From Arthrobacter alpinus (GTDB lineage Bacteria > Actinomycetota > Actinomycetes > Actinomycetales > Micrococcaceae): a stretch of 64,000 bases of DNA. The notes beneath the pieces were generated by a model, which did not search any database, was not told the DNA's origin, and saw only the letters and a list, made by a program, of their open reading frames with translations. Each line of letters opens with the position of its first letter. Within the stretch, counting starts at the first letter, position 1. Below are positions 49,971-59,294 of this stretch, piece by piece. The stretch lies in assembly GCF_001445575.1 (NCBI RefSeq), contig NZ_CP013200.1, positions 682,001 to 746,000 of the forward strand, written 5' to 3'. Position numbers and translations under genes: made by a program.

Positions 49971-51467
49971 TTAGTGAGTGGGCACGTGGATGGGCAACGT
50001 GATGGTGAAGCGGGTTGCCCCTGCAGTGCTTTCTGCCGTGATGGTTCCCTGGTTTGCGTGTGTCAGGGCTTCAACGATGGCTAGGCCCAACCCTGAGCTG
50101 TTGTCACCGTTGCCGCTGGTACGCGCCGGATCTGCCCGGCTAAAGCGCGTAAAGAGATTCTCGAGGAACTCTTGTGGAATGCCTTGGCCATTGTCTTCAA
50201 TGGCCAGCTCGGCCAAGCCCTCGTGGGCAGTGAGGCTGACATTGATGCGCGTTCCGGCTGCGGTGTGTTTGCTCGCATTGGAGAGCACATTGATGAGTAT
50301 TTGCCGCACTTCAGATTCCACGGCGAAGACCATCACAGGTTCTACGGGGAGTTGGAGCGAGAACGAATGATCCGGAGCGGCAACTTTACTGTCTTGCGTG
50401 GTCTCCATGAGCAGATCCGTCAGGTCTACTGAGTCGGGGTCGCCGCGCTGGCCTTCATCGAGTCGGGCCAGAAGGAGCAGGTCCTCCACGAGTGCCGACA
50501 TGCGCCGGGATTCGCTATCAACGCGGCGCAGAGCCGACGTTCCTGACGGGGTCAGCTTTTCACTCAGGAGTACAAGCTCGGTGTATCCGCGGATGGATGT
50601 CAGCGGTGTGCGGAGTTCGTGGCTGGCGTCAGCAACAAATTGGCGCACCTTGATCTCGCTGGCATGACGGGCGGCAAATGAGCGGGTTAGGTGGTCCAGC
50701 ATGTTGTTGAAGGCCACCCCGACGTCCCCAATCTCGGTGCCTGGTGCGGAGGCCATGGGTGGGATGCGTACCTTGATGGCTGCTTCGCCAGAGTCCAGTG
50801 GAAGCGTAGCCACCGTGGTGGCCACGGCGGAAAGTTCATCGAGCGGGCGCAGCGACCGTCGCACAATGATGGTGCCAACGAGGCCGATCAAGGCCAAGCC
50901 GGCCAGTGAGACGCTGGCAGTGGTCCAAGCCAGCGAATTCAGAATTGAATCCCGTTCTGAGGTGGGGAACCCGGTCACGAGCTCAACCCCGGTGGAGCTG
51001 GAAGCTGGCGTTGACAGGAGCCGGTACGTTCCGGTGGAAAGGGTCAATTCCGCGGTCTGGCCTGAGGGGACCACGCCATGTACCTTTTGCAGATCGGATG
51101 CTGTTAAGGCCACGGCGGAGCCGTCGTCCTGAACCACCGACGACGAGCTGGGAGAACCTGGAATGAAGACTGCCCGCAACGTTCCTGGCCGTTGACCCCG
51201 GGTGTCCAGCGGGTTGGGCTCAGTGATGGAAAGCCGGGGGACAACAATGGTCCCGGTAGATAGTTTGGGTGGAGGCCCATTGGGACCGAAGGCGCGCGAG
51301 GCAACCTCGTGGAGGTTGCGATCCAGCTGGGCGGTTAGATAGTTATTCATGGCCAGATGGCTAACTATCCCCACCGTGGCGCAAATGGCGGCCAACAGCA
51401 CCAGCACGGCAACCACCAACTTGGTACGCAAGCGGTGACTCTTACGTTGACGTCCGGGTGTCGTCAC
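49971..51467 (-). CDS. OmpR-class sensor histidine kinase
   Basis: 498 residues. Transmembrane helices at about 17-38 and 183-203 enclose a 145-residue outer sensor domain. A HAMP region, HisKA (FVADASHELRTPLTSIRG, His283) and HATPase follow (LINVLSNASKHTAAGTRI, DNGQGIPQEFLENLF, GNGDNSSGLGLAIVEALTHANQG). It overlaps the response regulator stop by four bases. Its signal is unknown; the downstream genes point to the envelope or phosphate state. Confidence 0.93.
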   Translation of the reverse strand: MTTPGRQRKSHRLRTKLVVAVLVLLAAICATVGIVSHLAMNNYLTAQLDRNLHEVASRAFGPNGPPPKLSTGTIVVPRLSITEPNPLDTRGQRPGTLRAVFIPGSPSSSSVVQDDGSAVALTASDLQKVHGVVPSGQTAELTLSTGTYRLLSTPASSSTGVELVTGFPTSERDSILNSLAWTTASVSLAGLALIGLVGTIIVRRSLRPLDELSAVATTVATLPLDSGEAAIKVRIPPMASAPGTEIGDVGVAFNNMLDHLTRSFAARHASEIKVRQFVADASHELRTPLTSIRGYTELVLLSEKLTPSGTSALRRVDSESRRMSALVEDLLLLARLDEGQRGDPDSVDLTDLLMETTQDSKVAAPDHSFSLQLPVEPVMVFAVESEVRQILINVLSNASKHTAAGTRINVSLTAHEGLAELAIEDNGQGIPQEFLENLFTRFSRADPARTSGNGDNSSGLGLAIVEALTHANQGTITAESTAGATRFTITLPIHVPTH

Positions 51468-52210
51468 GATATGGCCGGCTTCAGGACGTAGCCCACGCCG
51501 CGGACCGTGTGAATCATGGGTGAGCGGCCGGCGTCGATCTTCTTGCGCAGGTAGGAAATATAGAGCTCAACGATGTTGGCCTGGCCACCAAAATCGTAAT
51601 GCCACACCTGATCGAGGATTTGCGGCTTGCTCATCACGCGCCGAGCGTTTTCCATCAGATACCGCAGCAGCTCCCACTGGGTGGCGGTCAGATCGATGTC
51701 GATCCCACCGCGCGTCACCTCGCGAGTGTCAAAGTTCAGGACCAGATCGCCCACCACAATTTCGGCGTTGTCAGAGGACGCGATGCCGGAACGTTGCACC
51801 AGCCGGTGCAGGCGCAGCATGAGCTCTTCCATGCTGAAAGGTTTGGTGACGTAATCGTCGCCACCTGCGGCCAGCCCGGCAATCCGGTCATGGACGCCAT
51901 CGCGAGCGGTGAGGAACAGGGCCGGGATCTTGGGTGCAAATTCCCTGATCTTCCCCAGTAATTCAATCCCGTCCATACCAGGCATCATGACATCGAGCAC
52001 CACCACGTCAGGGCGGAACGTGCGTGCCGTACGTAGCGCATCTGCTCCATTGCTCGCTGTGGCAACATCCCAGCTGGCCATGCGCAGACCCATGCTAATC
52101 AATTCCGTCAAACTGGCCTCGTCATCCACCACAAGCGCGCGGATGGGGCTGCCGTCAGGATGGGATAACTGCGGAAGGTCTGTGAAGGAATTCCGCGGGG
52201 TGTCGGTCAT
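51464..52210 (-). CDS. OmpR-class response regulator
   Basis: 248 residues. The receiver domain has VVDDEASL and phospho-acceptor Asp73 in VVVLDVMMPGMDG. The winged helix at the C-terminus shows LTATQWELLRYLMENARRVMSKPQILDQVW and a YISYLRKKID recognition region. It resembles TcrA/MprA-type regulators. As first gene of the block it likely autoregulates, and a pair of 61-bp repeats lies just upstream. Confidence 0.94.
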   Translation of the reverse strand: MTDTPRNSFTDLPQLSHPDGSPIRALVVDDEASLTELISMGLRMASWDVATASNGADALRTARTFRPDVVVLDVMMPGMDGIELLGKIREFAPKIPALFLTARDGVHDRIAGLAAGGDDYVTKPFSMEELMLRLHRLVQRSGIASSDNAEIVVGDLVLNFDTREVTRGGIDIDLTATQWELLRYLMENARRVMSKPQILDQVWHYDFGGQANIVELYISYLRKKIDAGRSPMIHTVRGVGYVLKPAIS

Positions 52211-52262
52211 GAACTCGGCTTTCTTATCAAGGCGTTAAGCAGTGGCGTGCTGTGATTGGGTT

Positions 52263-52384
52263 CCACCCTAGTTCTCAGTGACCTGAGCGAGGCCCATAGT
52301 GAACTCACTACGACTTAGTCTGGCCACCCTAGTTCTCAGTGACCTGAATCAGGCCCATAGTGAACTCACTATGACTTAGTCTGG
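52263..52384 (-). repeat. Two tandem 61-bp repeats upstream of the response regulator
   Basis: Copies start at 52263 and 52324 and are near identical (only a few changes, such as GAGCGA to GAATCA and ACG to ATG). Each contains AGTTCTCAGTGACCTGA and a TAGTGA-AC-TCACTA palindrome, fully present in copy 1 and present as TAGTGAACTCACTA in copy 2. They begin 53 bases upstream of the regulator start, in promoter range. The rest of the 52211-52515 gap has no coding signal. Confidence 0.8.
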
Positions 52385-52515
52385 CCGAGGTTTCCATGCG
52401 CCATCCAACTCGTTCCTGTGCCGGAGCTGTGAATCCGGGCAAACTCTTGACGGCGGCACGTTAGGGAGCATCGTGATGTCCCCCGGCCAGCAGACGTACA
52501 GGCATATGTGATCTG

Positions 52516-53712
52516 ATGGTGATCATGAGCCAGAAGAGCCACACAGTAGCCGGAACGCCAGTGCCCCCGAATGTGATCAATTGGGAGCTTGCCGCCAAAA
52601 CCGCAGCCAGCTTAGCCCCTGCCGGGCCGGATTTGAGCGGCTCGGAGATCTCTGCCGCCGTTGAAAATCTGCGCCTGATGGCGGAAAAGTCCGTGCCGCA
52701 CGTCCACGAGATTAGCCGGCTCGAGGCAGCAAAGGACCTGCACGATTCCGAGGTCCTGGTGGTGGACCGGGCCTCCTGGGCCAAAGCCAACACGCAGAGC
52801 TTTGCCGTCATGATGGACCCCGTACTGCGGGCGCTCGCAGCCAAGGCCGCCACATCGTCAAAGAGCAACAGCCCGGCACCAGGAAGTCCGGCAGCGGCAA
52901 TTAGTGCCTCCGTCACGGGGGCCCAATTGGGTGGCGCCCTGGCCTTTTTGTCCAGCAAGGTCCTGGGCCAGTACGACCCCTTCTCCGCTCTCGGGCAGAG
53001 CGAGCCGAACACGGCACATTCCGGTGGCCGGTTGCTGCTGGTGGCGCCAAATATCATCACCGTGGAACGCGATCTGAAGGTGGATCCGGCCGATTTTCGG
53101 CTCTGGGTGTGCCTGCACGAACAAACGCACCGCGTGCAATTTGCTGCCGCGCCGTGGCTGAGACACCACATGCTTGGTGAAATTGAAAAGCTCGGCGAAC
53201 TGCTGGTGGGAGATTCCGAAAACTTCGGCGAACGACTCCTGGAATCGGCTAAATCACTGGGCCGCAAAAACAATTCTCCAGCGAATTCAGGCAGAGACTC
53301 CGCAGCTGGCGGCACCCCGGAATCCTCCCGCGGAACACTCTTGGACTTGCTCCAAGACCCCGCGCAAAAGGCCGCGCTGTCCCATTTGACGGCCGTTATG
53401 AGCCTGTTGGAGGGGCACGCCAATGTGGTCATGGACGGCGTGGACCAGCGCATCGTCCCCACGGTCCGCACCATCCGCCAGCGTTTCAACGGCCGAGGCA
53501 AGGACCGCGGGATCATTGAGAAGTTCATCCGCAATCTCATGGGCCTGGATGCCAAAATGAAGCAATACAGCGACGGCGCCAAGTTTGTTCGCGATACCGT
53601 CGCGGTGGTGGGCATGGACGGGTTCAACAACGTCTGGAACAAGGTTGAAAACCTGCCCACCGAGGCGGAAATCCACAATGCGCGCCTCTGGGTCGAGCGG
53701 ATGGGACTGTAA
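52516..53712 (+). CDS. DUF2342 zinc-dependent metalloprotease-like protein
   Basis: 398 residues of the family often labelled coenzyme-F420-associated DUF2342. The metal site is H201-E-Q-T-H205 in CLHEQTHRVQFAAAPWL. Other marks are the N-terminal INWELAAKTAASLAPAGPDLSG and the late EGHANVVMDGVDQRIVPTVRTIRQRF. An inserted low-complexity stretch lies near 255-275. The start may be ATG 52516 or 52525. It directly adjoins tilS with no gap, as in most actinobacteria. Its target is unknown. Confidence 0.9.
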   Translation: MVIMSQKSHTVAGTPVPPNVINWELAAKTAASLAPAGPDLSGSEISAAVENLRLMAEKSVPHVHEISRLEAAKDLHDSEVLVVDRASWAKANTQSFAVMMDPVLRALAAKAATSSKSNSPAPGSPAAAISASVTGAQLGGALAFLSSKVLGQYDPFSALGQSEPNTAHSGGRLLLVAPNIITVERDLKVDPADFRLWVCLHEQTHRVQFAAAPWLRHHMLGEIEKLGELLVGDSENFGERLLESAKSLGRKNNSPANSGRDSAAGGTPESSRGTLLDLLQDPAQKAALSHLTAVMSLLEGHANVVMDGVDQRIVPTVRTIRQRFNGRGKDRGIIEKFIRNLMGLDAKMKQYSDGAKFVRDTVAVVGMDGFNNVWNKVENLPTEAEIHNARLWVERMGL

Positions 53713-54792
53713 ATGGCCCAGCACCACAGCCCCCGCGGCCGCCTGGACCCCACCGTCGGCAAGGCTCGGGCCATGGTGGGCGCCCTGCTCGGCATTAAAA
53801 CCACTGGCAAGAACCTCCCCGTTGCGAACCCGCCGCTGATCTTGGTGGGCTGCAGCGGCGGCCCCGATTCCCTGGCCTTAGCCGCCGTCTGCGCGTTTTT
53901 TGCCTCGCGCGGCGAGGTGCGGGTGGGCGCCGTGGTGGTTGACCACCAGATGCAAGAGGGCAGTGCCGAGGTGGCGCAGGCAACCGCGGCGCAGCTGCAG
54001 GACCTTGGATTGGAGCCCGTGGTGGTCCGGACAGTTGATCTGGAGCACGACGGCGCCGGACCGGAAGCCGCAGCTCGCGCAGCCCGCTTTGGGGCCCTGG
54101 AAGAGACGGCACAGCAGTTGGGTGCGCAGACGATCCTGTTGGGACACACCATGGATGATCAGGCTGAATCCGTGCTGTTGGGTCTCGCCCGCGGTTCGGG
54201 GACCCGCTCACTGGCCGGGATGCGGGAACGCCGCGGCAGGTATTTGCGGCCCTTCTTGGGGCTGCGCCGCAGTGAGACATTAGCCATATGCGAGGCTTTG
54301 GCTCTGACTCCGTGGCACGACCCCGCCAATCAGGATCCGGCCTATCTGCGCGTTCGCGTGCGCAACACGGTGATTCCGTTCCTGAGTACCGAGCTTGGCC
54401 CGGGGATGGCGGAGTCGCTGGCCCGTTCTGCCACCATCTTGGGCCATGATGCCGACTATCTGGACCAACTAGCCGTTGCCGAGTTTGAGAAGCTGGTTGA
54501 ACGCGGTGAAGACGGGGATCAACAGCCCCAGATCACCCTGCCCGAGAACGAGCTGAGGGGACTGGCTCCGGCCCTGAGGATGAGAGTGTTGGCGCTGGCC
54601 GTCGTCGAACTTGGGGGAGTGCAGCCAAGCCTGGAACGGCTCGGTTCGGCAGAAAATTTGTTGGCCCGGAAAGGGTCCGCCGGCCCGGTGCAACTAGCCG
54701 GAAAAGTCAGTGCTTGGCGGATTTCTCGGAACCAGAGTGTTCCCCACGAAGGCCGCAGCTATGGGAAGCTTGTTCTTAAGCGCAGCACGTAG
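53713..54792 (+). CDS. tilS: tRNA(Ile)-lysidine synthetase
   Basis: 359 residues. The PP-loop motif SGGPDS is at 48-53 (LVGCSGGPDSLALAA), followed by VVVDHQMQEGS and HTMDDQAESVLLGLARGSGTRSL, standard TilS features. It converts C34 of tRNA-Ile(CAU) to lysidine, changing both codon reading and charging, and is essential. The ATG immediately follows the stop of the DUF2342 gene. Confidence 0.94.
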   Translation: MAQHHSPRGRLDPTVGKARAMVGALLGIKTTGKNLPVANPPLILVGCSGGPDSLALAAVCAFFASRGEVRVGAVVVDHQMQEGSAEVAQATAAQLQDLGLEPVVVRTVDLEHDGAGPEAAARAARFGALEETAQQLGAQTILLGHTMDDQAESVLLGLARGSGTRSLAGMRERRGRYLRPFLGLRRSETLAICEALALTPWHDPANQDPAYLRVRVRNTVIPFLSTELGPGMAESLARSATILGHDADYLDQLAVAEFEKLVERGEDGDQQPQITLPENELRGLAPALRMRVLALAVVELGGVQPSLERLGSAENLLARKGSAGPVQLAGKVSAWRISRNQSVPHEGRSYGKLVLKRST

Positions 54793-54856
54793 GCGCAAAC
54801 TGCACCACATAAAAGCATAAAAACCAGTACCAATCCTTCACAAACAGGAGCCATGG

Positions 54857-55408
54857 GTGGATTCACAAGACGTCCAAGCCGATCTTAAGCACGTTCTTTA
54901 CACCAAGGAAGAAATCCAAACACGCGTCGCCGAGCTGGCCGCGCAGATTGATGCAGACTACCAGGGCCGCGATGTGCTGCTGGTCGGTGTCCTCAAGGGC
55001 GCTGTGATGGTCATGGCTGATCTGTCCCGCGCCCTGCACAGCCACGTCACCATGGACTGGATGGCAGTGTCCTCCTACGGTTCCGGTACCCAGTCTTCCG
55101 GTGTTGTCCGGATTCTGAAGGACCTCGAAACCGACCTCATGGGCAAGCATGTGCTGATCGTTGAAGACATCATTGACTCCGGCCTGACCCTGTCATGGTT
55201 GCGCGCCAACCTGATGTCACGTGGCCCGGCCTCGGTTGAGATCTGTACGCTGTTGCGCAAGCCTGACGCCGCCAAGGTAGAAATCGATGTCAAGTACGTT
55301 GGCTACGAGATCCCCAACGAATTTGTTGTTGGATACGGCCTGGACTTCGCTGAGAAGTACCGCAACTTGGACTTCATCGGCACGCTGGCACCGCACATTT
55401 ACGAGTAA
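54857..55408 (+). CDS. hpt: Hypoxanthine phosphoribosyltransferase
   Basis: 183 residues, GTG start preceded by AGGAG. The PRPP-binding motif is VEDIIDSGLT at 102-111, the hood segment is SYGSGTQSSG, and the purine-site YVGYEIPNEFVVGYGLDFAEKYRN is present. It salvages hypoxanthine (and guanine). An ATG at 54853 in another frame would give only a few codons. It is between tilS and ftsH as in most actinobacteria. A hairpin follows. Confidence 0.94.
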   Translation: MDSQDVQADLKHVLYTKEEIQTRVAELAAQIDADYQGRDVLLVGVLKGAVMVMADLSRALHSHVTMDWMAVSSYGSGTQSSGVVRILKDLETDLMGKHVLIVEDIIDSGLTLSWLRANLMSRGPASVEICTLLRKPDAAKVEIDVKYVGYEIPNEFVVGYGLDFAEKYRNLDFIGTLAPHIYE

Positions 55409-55427
55409 TTTCGCGTTCCAGCACTAA

Positions 55428-55494
55428 AAATGCCGCCGTTTTGAGCAACTCGCCTGACTTTCCGTCATGGCAGAATGCGCAGGCGGCGGCATTT
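55428..55494 (+). terminator. Hairpin after hpt with shared AAATGCCGCCG arm
   Basis: AAATGCCGCCG (55428-55438) pairs with CGGCGGCATTT (55484-55494); further partial pairing occurs inside (CGCCTG/CAGGCG overlap). The same 13-base outer arm word opens the inverted repeat at 10780. From 55495 to 55648 no coding signal is seen; the ftsH promoter should lie there. Confidence 0.55.
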
Positions 55495-55648
55495 GTCGTA
55501 AATTTCGTTATGCCCTCAGGGAACTAAAGGGCATTCCCGTGCGTGTAGCAATGCGAACGGTGTAAAGCTATTACTTGGGAACGTGTAGGACGCGTCCAGT
55601 ACGGTATGAATTGGTTGAGCGGGAGGGACGAGGCCTAGCCTCGAACAC

Positions 55649-57724
55649 ATGAAAGTCAAAAAACTCTTCAAGGGTCCATTTATCTGGATCGTTGTGGTTG
55701 TGGTGCTCATTGGGGCCGGTCTGTTTACATTGACGGGCACAAGCCAGAGCCGCATTGGAACCTCAGACGGTCTTGACCTGCTCAAGAATGACAAGGTCGC
55801 CTCGGCCAAGGTCTTTGGCGCCGAAGGCCGTGTGGACATGGTCCTCAAGGACAACTTCGTCAATACCGACGGCAAGGACCAGGGTAAGAACGTTCAGTTC
55901 TTCTTTGGTGGCTACCGAGCAACCACCATGGCCGCGCTCATTGACGACGCCAAAATGACGAAGTTCGACGACCAGCCGGCCTCCAATAACTTCTGGTCCA
56001 GCATCTTCTCCCTCCTGATCCCGTTCGTGCTGATCGGGCTGATCTTCTGGTTCCTGTTCTCCCGCATGCAAGGCGGCGGCTCCAAGGTCATGCAGTTCGG
56101 CAAGTCCAAGGCCAAACTGCTCACCAAGGACCACCCTCAGGTCACGTTCAACGATGTTGCTGGCGCGGATGAAGCCGTTGAGGAGCTGCACGAAATCAAG
56201 GATTTCCTGCAGAACCCCGACAAGTTCACAGCCGTGGGCGCAAAGATTCCCAAGGGCGTGCTGCTCTACGGCCCTCCCGGCACCGGTAAGACTCTGCTGG
56301 CCCGTGCTGTGGCTGGCGAGGCCGGTGTGCCGTTCTACTCGATTTCCGGTTCTGACTTTGTGGAGATGTTCGTCGGTGTGGGTGCTTCCCGTGTCCGCGA
56401 CCTCTTCGAGCAGGCCAAGGCCAATTCCCCGGCCATCATTTTTGTTGATGAGATCGACGCCGTTGGCCGTCACCGTGGTGCCGGCATTGGTGGCGGTAAC
56501 GATGAGCGCGAGCAGACCCTCAACCAGTTGCTCGTGGAAATGGACGGCTTTGACGTCAAGACGAACGTCATCTTGATTGCCGCCACTAACCGTCCCGACG
56601 TTTTGGACCCGGCGCTGCTGCGTCCGGGCCGCTTTGACCGCCAGATCCCCGTGGAGGCTCCCGACCGTTTGGGCCGTGAGCAGATCCTGCGGGTCCACTC
56701 CAAGGGCAAGCCCATGGCACCCGGCGTTGACTTGAATGCTGTTGCCAAGAAGACGCCAGGTTACACCGGTGCTGATTTGGCCAACGTGCTCAATGAGGCG
56801 GCGCTGCTGACCGCCCGTTCCAACGCCCAGCTCATTGATGACCGCGCACTGGATGAGTCCATTGACCGCGTCATGGCCGGACCGCAGAAGCGCACCCGCG
56901 TCATGAAGGAACTGGAACGTAAGATCACCGCGTACCACGAAGGTGGACACGCTCTGGTTGCCGCCGCCATGCACAACACGGCCCCGGTCACCAAGATCAC
57001 CATCCTGCCCCGAGGCCGCGCCCTGGGTTACACCATGGTGGTGCCTGAGGACGACAAGTACTCGATCACCCGCAACGAATTGCTGGACCAGATGGCCTAC
57101 GCCATGGGTGGCCGTGTTGCCGAGGAAATCGTGTTCCACGATCCCTCGACTGGTGCCTCCAATGACATTGAAAAGGCCACGGGAACTGCCCGTGCCATGG
57201 TCACTCAGTACGGCATGAGCGAGCGCATTGGCGCCGTGAAGCTGGGTTCTGGCAGCAGTGAGCCGTTCCTGGGTGGCGGCGGTGGGCAGGGTAAGGATTA
57301 CTCCGAAGCTGTGGCCTCCATGGTGGATGAGGAAGTTCGCAAGCTCATCGATCAGGCTCATGATGACGCCTACGAGGCCTTGATCGCCAACCGCGACATC
57401 CTGGACCGTTTGGCCCTGGAACTGTTGGAGCGCGAGACCCTGAACCAGGCCGAGATTGCAGAGATCTTCATCGGTCTGCGTAAGCCTGCACAGCGCAAGG
57501 TGTGGCTGTCTAAAGACTCCCGCCCCGTCTCCGCGTTGCCCCCTGTCATCACCGACAGGGAGCGCCGCGAGGCCCTTGAAGCCGGAGCGCCAAAGCCCGA
57601 GTCCGTCACCCCCGAGGACCAGATTGCCAACGCGCACCTGACCGGTCAACTGGACGCTCCCGGCAACCAGCCGGGCATCGATTTGGGTAAGGGCGACGCC
57701 CCCCAACTGCCCGGCCAGCCCTAA
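55649..57724 (+). CDS. ftsH: ATP-dependent zinc metalloprotease FtsH
   Basis: 691 residues. Two membrane helices (about 10-28 and 116-137) flank a small outer domain. The AAA domain has Walker A GPPGTGKT at 208-215, Walker [12 protein letters not shown] and the second region of homology ([21 protein letters not shown]). The zinc site HEGGH is near 430. A Pro/Gly-rich tail of about 70 residues is typical of actinobacteria. It degrades misfolded membrane proteins and short-lived regulators. Confidence 0.96.
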   Translation: MKVKKLFKGPFIWIVVVVVLIGAGLFTLTGTSQSRIGTSDGLDLLKNDKVASAKVFGAEGRVDMVLKDNFVNTDGKDQGKNVQFFFGGYRATTMAALIDDAKMTKFDDQPASNNFWSSIFSLLIPFVLIGLIFWFLFSRMQGGGSKVMQFGKSKAKLLTKDHPQVTFNDVAGADEAVEELHEIKDFLQNPDKFTAVGAKIPKGVLLYGPPGTGKTLLARAVAGEAGVPFYSISGSDFVEMFVGVGASRVRDLFEQAKANSPAIIFVDEIDAVGRHRGAGIGGGNDEREQTLNQLLVEMDGFDVKTNVILIAATNRPDVLDPALLRPGRFDRQIPVEAPDRLGREQILRVHSKGKPMAPGVDLNAVAKKTPGYTGADLANVLNEAALLTARSNAQLIDDRALDESIDRVMAGPQKRTRVMKELERKITAYHEGGHALVAAAMHNTAPVTKITILPRGRALGYTMVVPEDDKYSITRNELLDQMAYAMGGRVAEEIVFHDPSTGASNDIEKATGTARAMVTQYGMSERIGAVKLGSGSSEPFLGGGGGQGKDYSEAVASMVDEEVRKLIDQAHDDAYEALIANRDILDRLALELLERETLNQAEIAEIFIGLRKPAQRKVWLSKDSRPVSALPPVITDRERREALEAGAPKPESVTPEDQIANAHLTGQLDAPGNQPGIDLGKGDAPQLPGQP

Positions 57725-57743
57725 CACCGGTAGGATCACATCC

Positions 57744-58331
57744 GTGACTGAATACGATGACGAACAAAAGGTGGACCTGCCGCGCATTGAGGCGGCGGTC
57801 CGGGAAATCCTCCTCGCAATAGGAGAGGATCCGGAACGCAGCGGCCTGCTGGACACGCCCAAGCGTGTGGCCAAGGCCTACGGTGAGGTGTTTGCCGGCC
57901 TGCATCAGGACCCCGCGGATGTTCTGGGTACCACCTTCGACATTGCCCACGAAGAGATGGTGCTGGTCAAGGACATTCCGTTCTACTCGACCTGCGAACA
58001 TCACCTGGTGCCTTTCCATGGCAGCGCCCACGTGGGGTACATCCCGTCGTCGGACGGACGGGTGACGGGGCTGAGCAAGCTGGCGCGCCTGGTGGATATC
58101 TTCGCCAAGCGTCCGCAGGTGCAAGAACGCCTCACCACCCAGATTGCTGATGCTTTGATTGAACATCTCAAACCCCGCGGCGCCATTGTCGTCGTGGAGT
58201 GTGAACACATGTGCATGTCCATGCGTGGCGTGCGTAAACCAGGGGCCAAGACAGTCACCAGCGCTGTCCGCGGTCTGCTTCACGAACCCGCAACCCGGGC
58301 TGAAGCCATGAGCCTGATTCTCGGAAGGTAA
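57744..58331 (+). CDS. folE: GTP cyclohydrolase I
   Basis: 195 residues, GTG start 19 bases after ftsH. Zinc ligands are Cys84 and His87 ([10 protein letters not shown]) and Cys157 ([10 protein letters not shown]). It converts GTP to dihydroneopterin triphosphate, the first folate step. The gene opens a tight folE-folP-folB-folK run. Confidence 0.95.
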   Translation: MTEYDDEQKVDLPRIEAAVREILLAIGEDPERSGLLDTPKRVAKAYGEVFAGLHQDPADVLGTTFDIAHEEMVLVKDIPFYSTCEHHLVPFHGSAHVGYIPSSDGRVTGLSKLARLVDIFAKRPQVQERLTTQIADALIEHLKPRGAIVVVECEHMCMSMRGVRKPGAKTVTSAVRGLLHEPATRAEAMSLILGR

Positions 58332-58340
58332 CTTAACACC

Positions 58341-59294
58341 ATGGATTCCCTCGCTGCTGCGCCCGGAACGGGCCCGGCTACCTCTCCCTTGCCCGTTCTA
58401 CGGGCCCGCAAGTCGCTGTCCACTTTTGCCACACTCCCCAAGGACCGCACCGTAGTCATGGGTATTTTGAACTGCACCCCGGACTCCTTCAGCGACGGTG
58501 GCGAGTACAACTCCACCGAGACTGCCATTGCCCACGGTCTGCGCATGTTCTACGGCGGCGCCGACATCATCGACGTCGGTGGTGAATCCACCCGCCCGGG
58601 TGCCGCCTATGTTGACGAAGCCGAAGAGCAGGCCCGCATTCTGCCCGTCATTTCCACTCTGGCCAAGGCCGGAGCGTTGGTTAGCGTTGATACCCGCCAC
58701 GCCTCCACCGCCGCGCTGGCATTGGATGCCGGGGCCGGGCTGATCAACGACGTTTCCGGTGCCAATGTGCACCCGGACATGATCGCTTTGATCGCCGAAC
58801 GGCAAGCCCCGTACGTGCTGATGCACAGCCGTGGCGATTCACGGTCCATGGACTCACTCACCGAGTACACGGACGTGGTTGATGAAGTGGTTGCCGAACT
58901 GGCGGCGGTTCGCGAGAAGTTCTACGCTGCGGGCGTCTTGGAAGAAAACCTGATCCTGGATCCGGGAATTGGCTTCTCCAAGAACGCCGAACAGAATTGG
59001 GAACTGCTGGCAAACCTGGACCGGGTGGCCGCAATGGGCAACAAGATCCTGGTGGGCACCTCACGCAAGCGCTTCCTCGGATCCTTGCTGACCAGCGCCG
59101 GCAAGGCTGCTGCCCCCAAGGAACGCGACGACGCCACCTCCGCCACCACGGCCATCGCTGCTGCTCAAGGTATTTGGGGTGTTCGCGTGCACGACGTCGA
59201 CGCCAGCCTTGACGCTGCCAAGGTCGCCGCGCGCCTCGTGCAGGGTAAGAAGAGCCGAGAAGAGCGTCTTGCCACGCGCCAGGCTGCCCTGTGA
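58341..59294 (+). CDS. folP: Dihydropteroate synthase
   Basis: 317 residues; the first 30 are an Ala/Pro-rich extension. Pterin-site motifs GILNCTPDSFSDGG and DVGGESTRPGA and the later LDPGIGFSKNAEQNWELLANL and GTSRKRFLG are conserved. It joins pABA to dihydropterin pyrophosphate and is the sulfonamide target. It starts 9 bases after folE and its end overlaps folB by four. Confidence 0.95.
   Translation: MDSLAAAPGTGPATSPLPVLRARKSLSTFATLPKDRTVVMGILNCTPDSFSDGGEYNSTETAIAHGLRMFYGGADIIDVGGESTRPGAAYVDEAEEQARILPVISTLAKAGALVSVDTRHASTAALALDAGAGLINDVSGANVHPDMIALIAERQAPYVLMHSRGDSRSMDSLTEYTDVVDEVVAELAAVREKFYAAGVLEENLILDPGIGFSKNAEQNWELLANLDRVAAMGNKILVGTSRKRFLGSLLTSAGKAAAPKERDDATSATTAIAAAQGIWGVRVHDVDASLDAAKVAARLVQGKKSREERLATRQAAL

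Noticed and set aside
52461..54152. A 563-residue open frame on the minus strand opposite the DUF2342 and tilS genes
   Set aside because: It is antisense to two well-supported genes, is Ser/Arg/Pro-rich with no recognisable motif, and is a typical GC-rich shadow frame.
55763..57874. A 703-residue minus-strand frame opposite ftsH
   Set aside because: FtsH is certain on the plus strand. The antisense frame is low-complexity Gly/Val/Gln/His sequence caused by codon bias.
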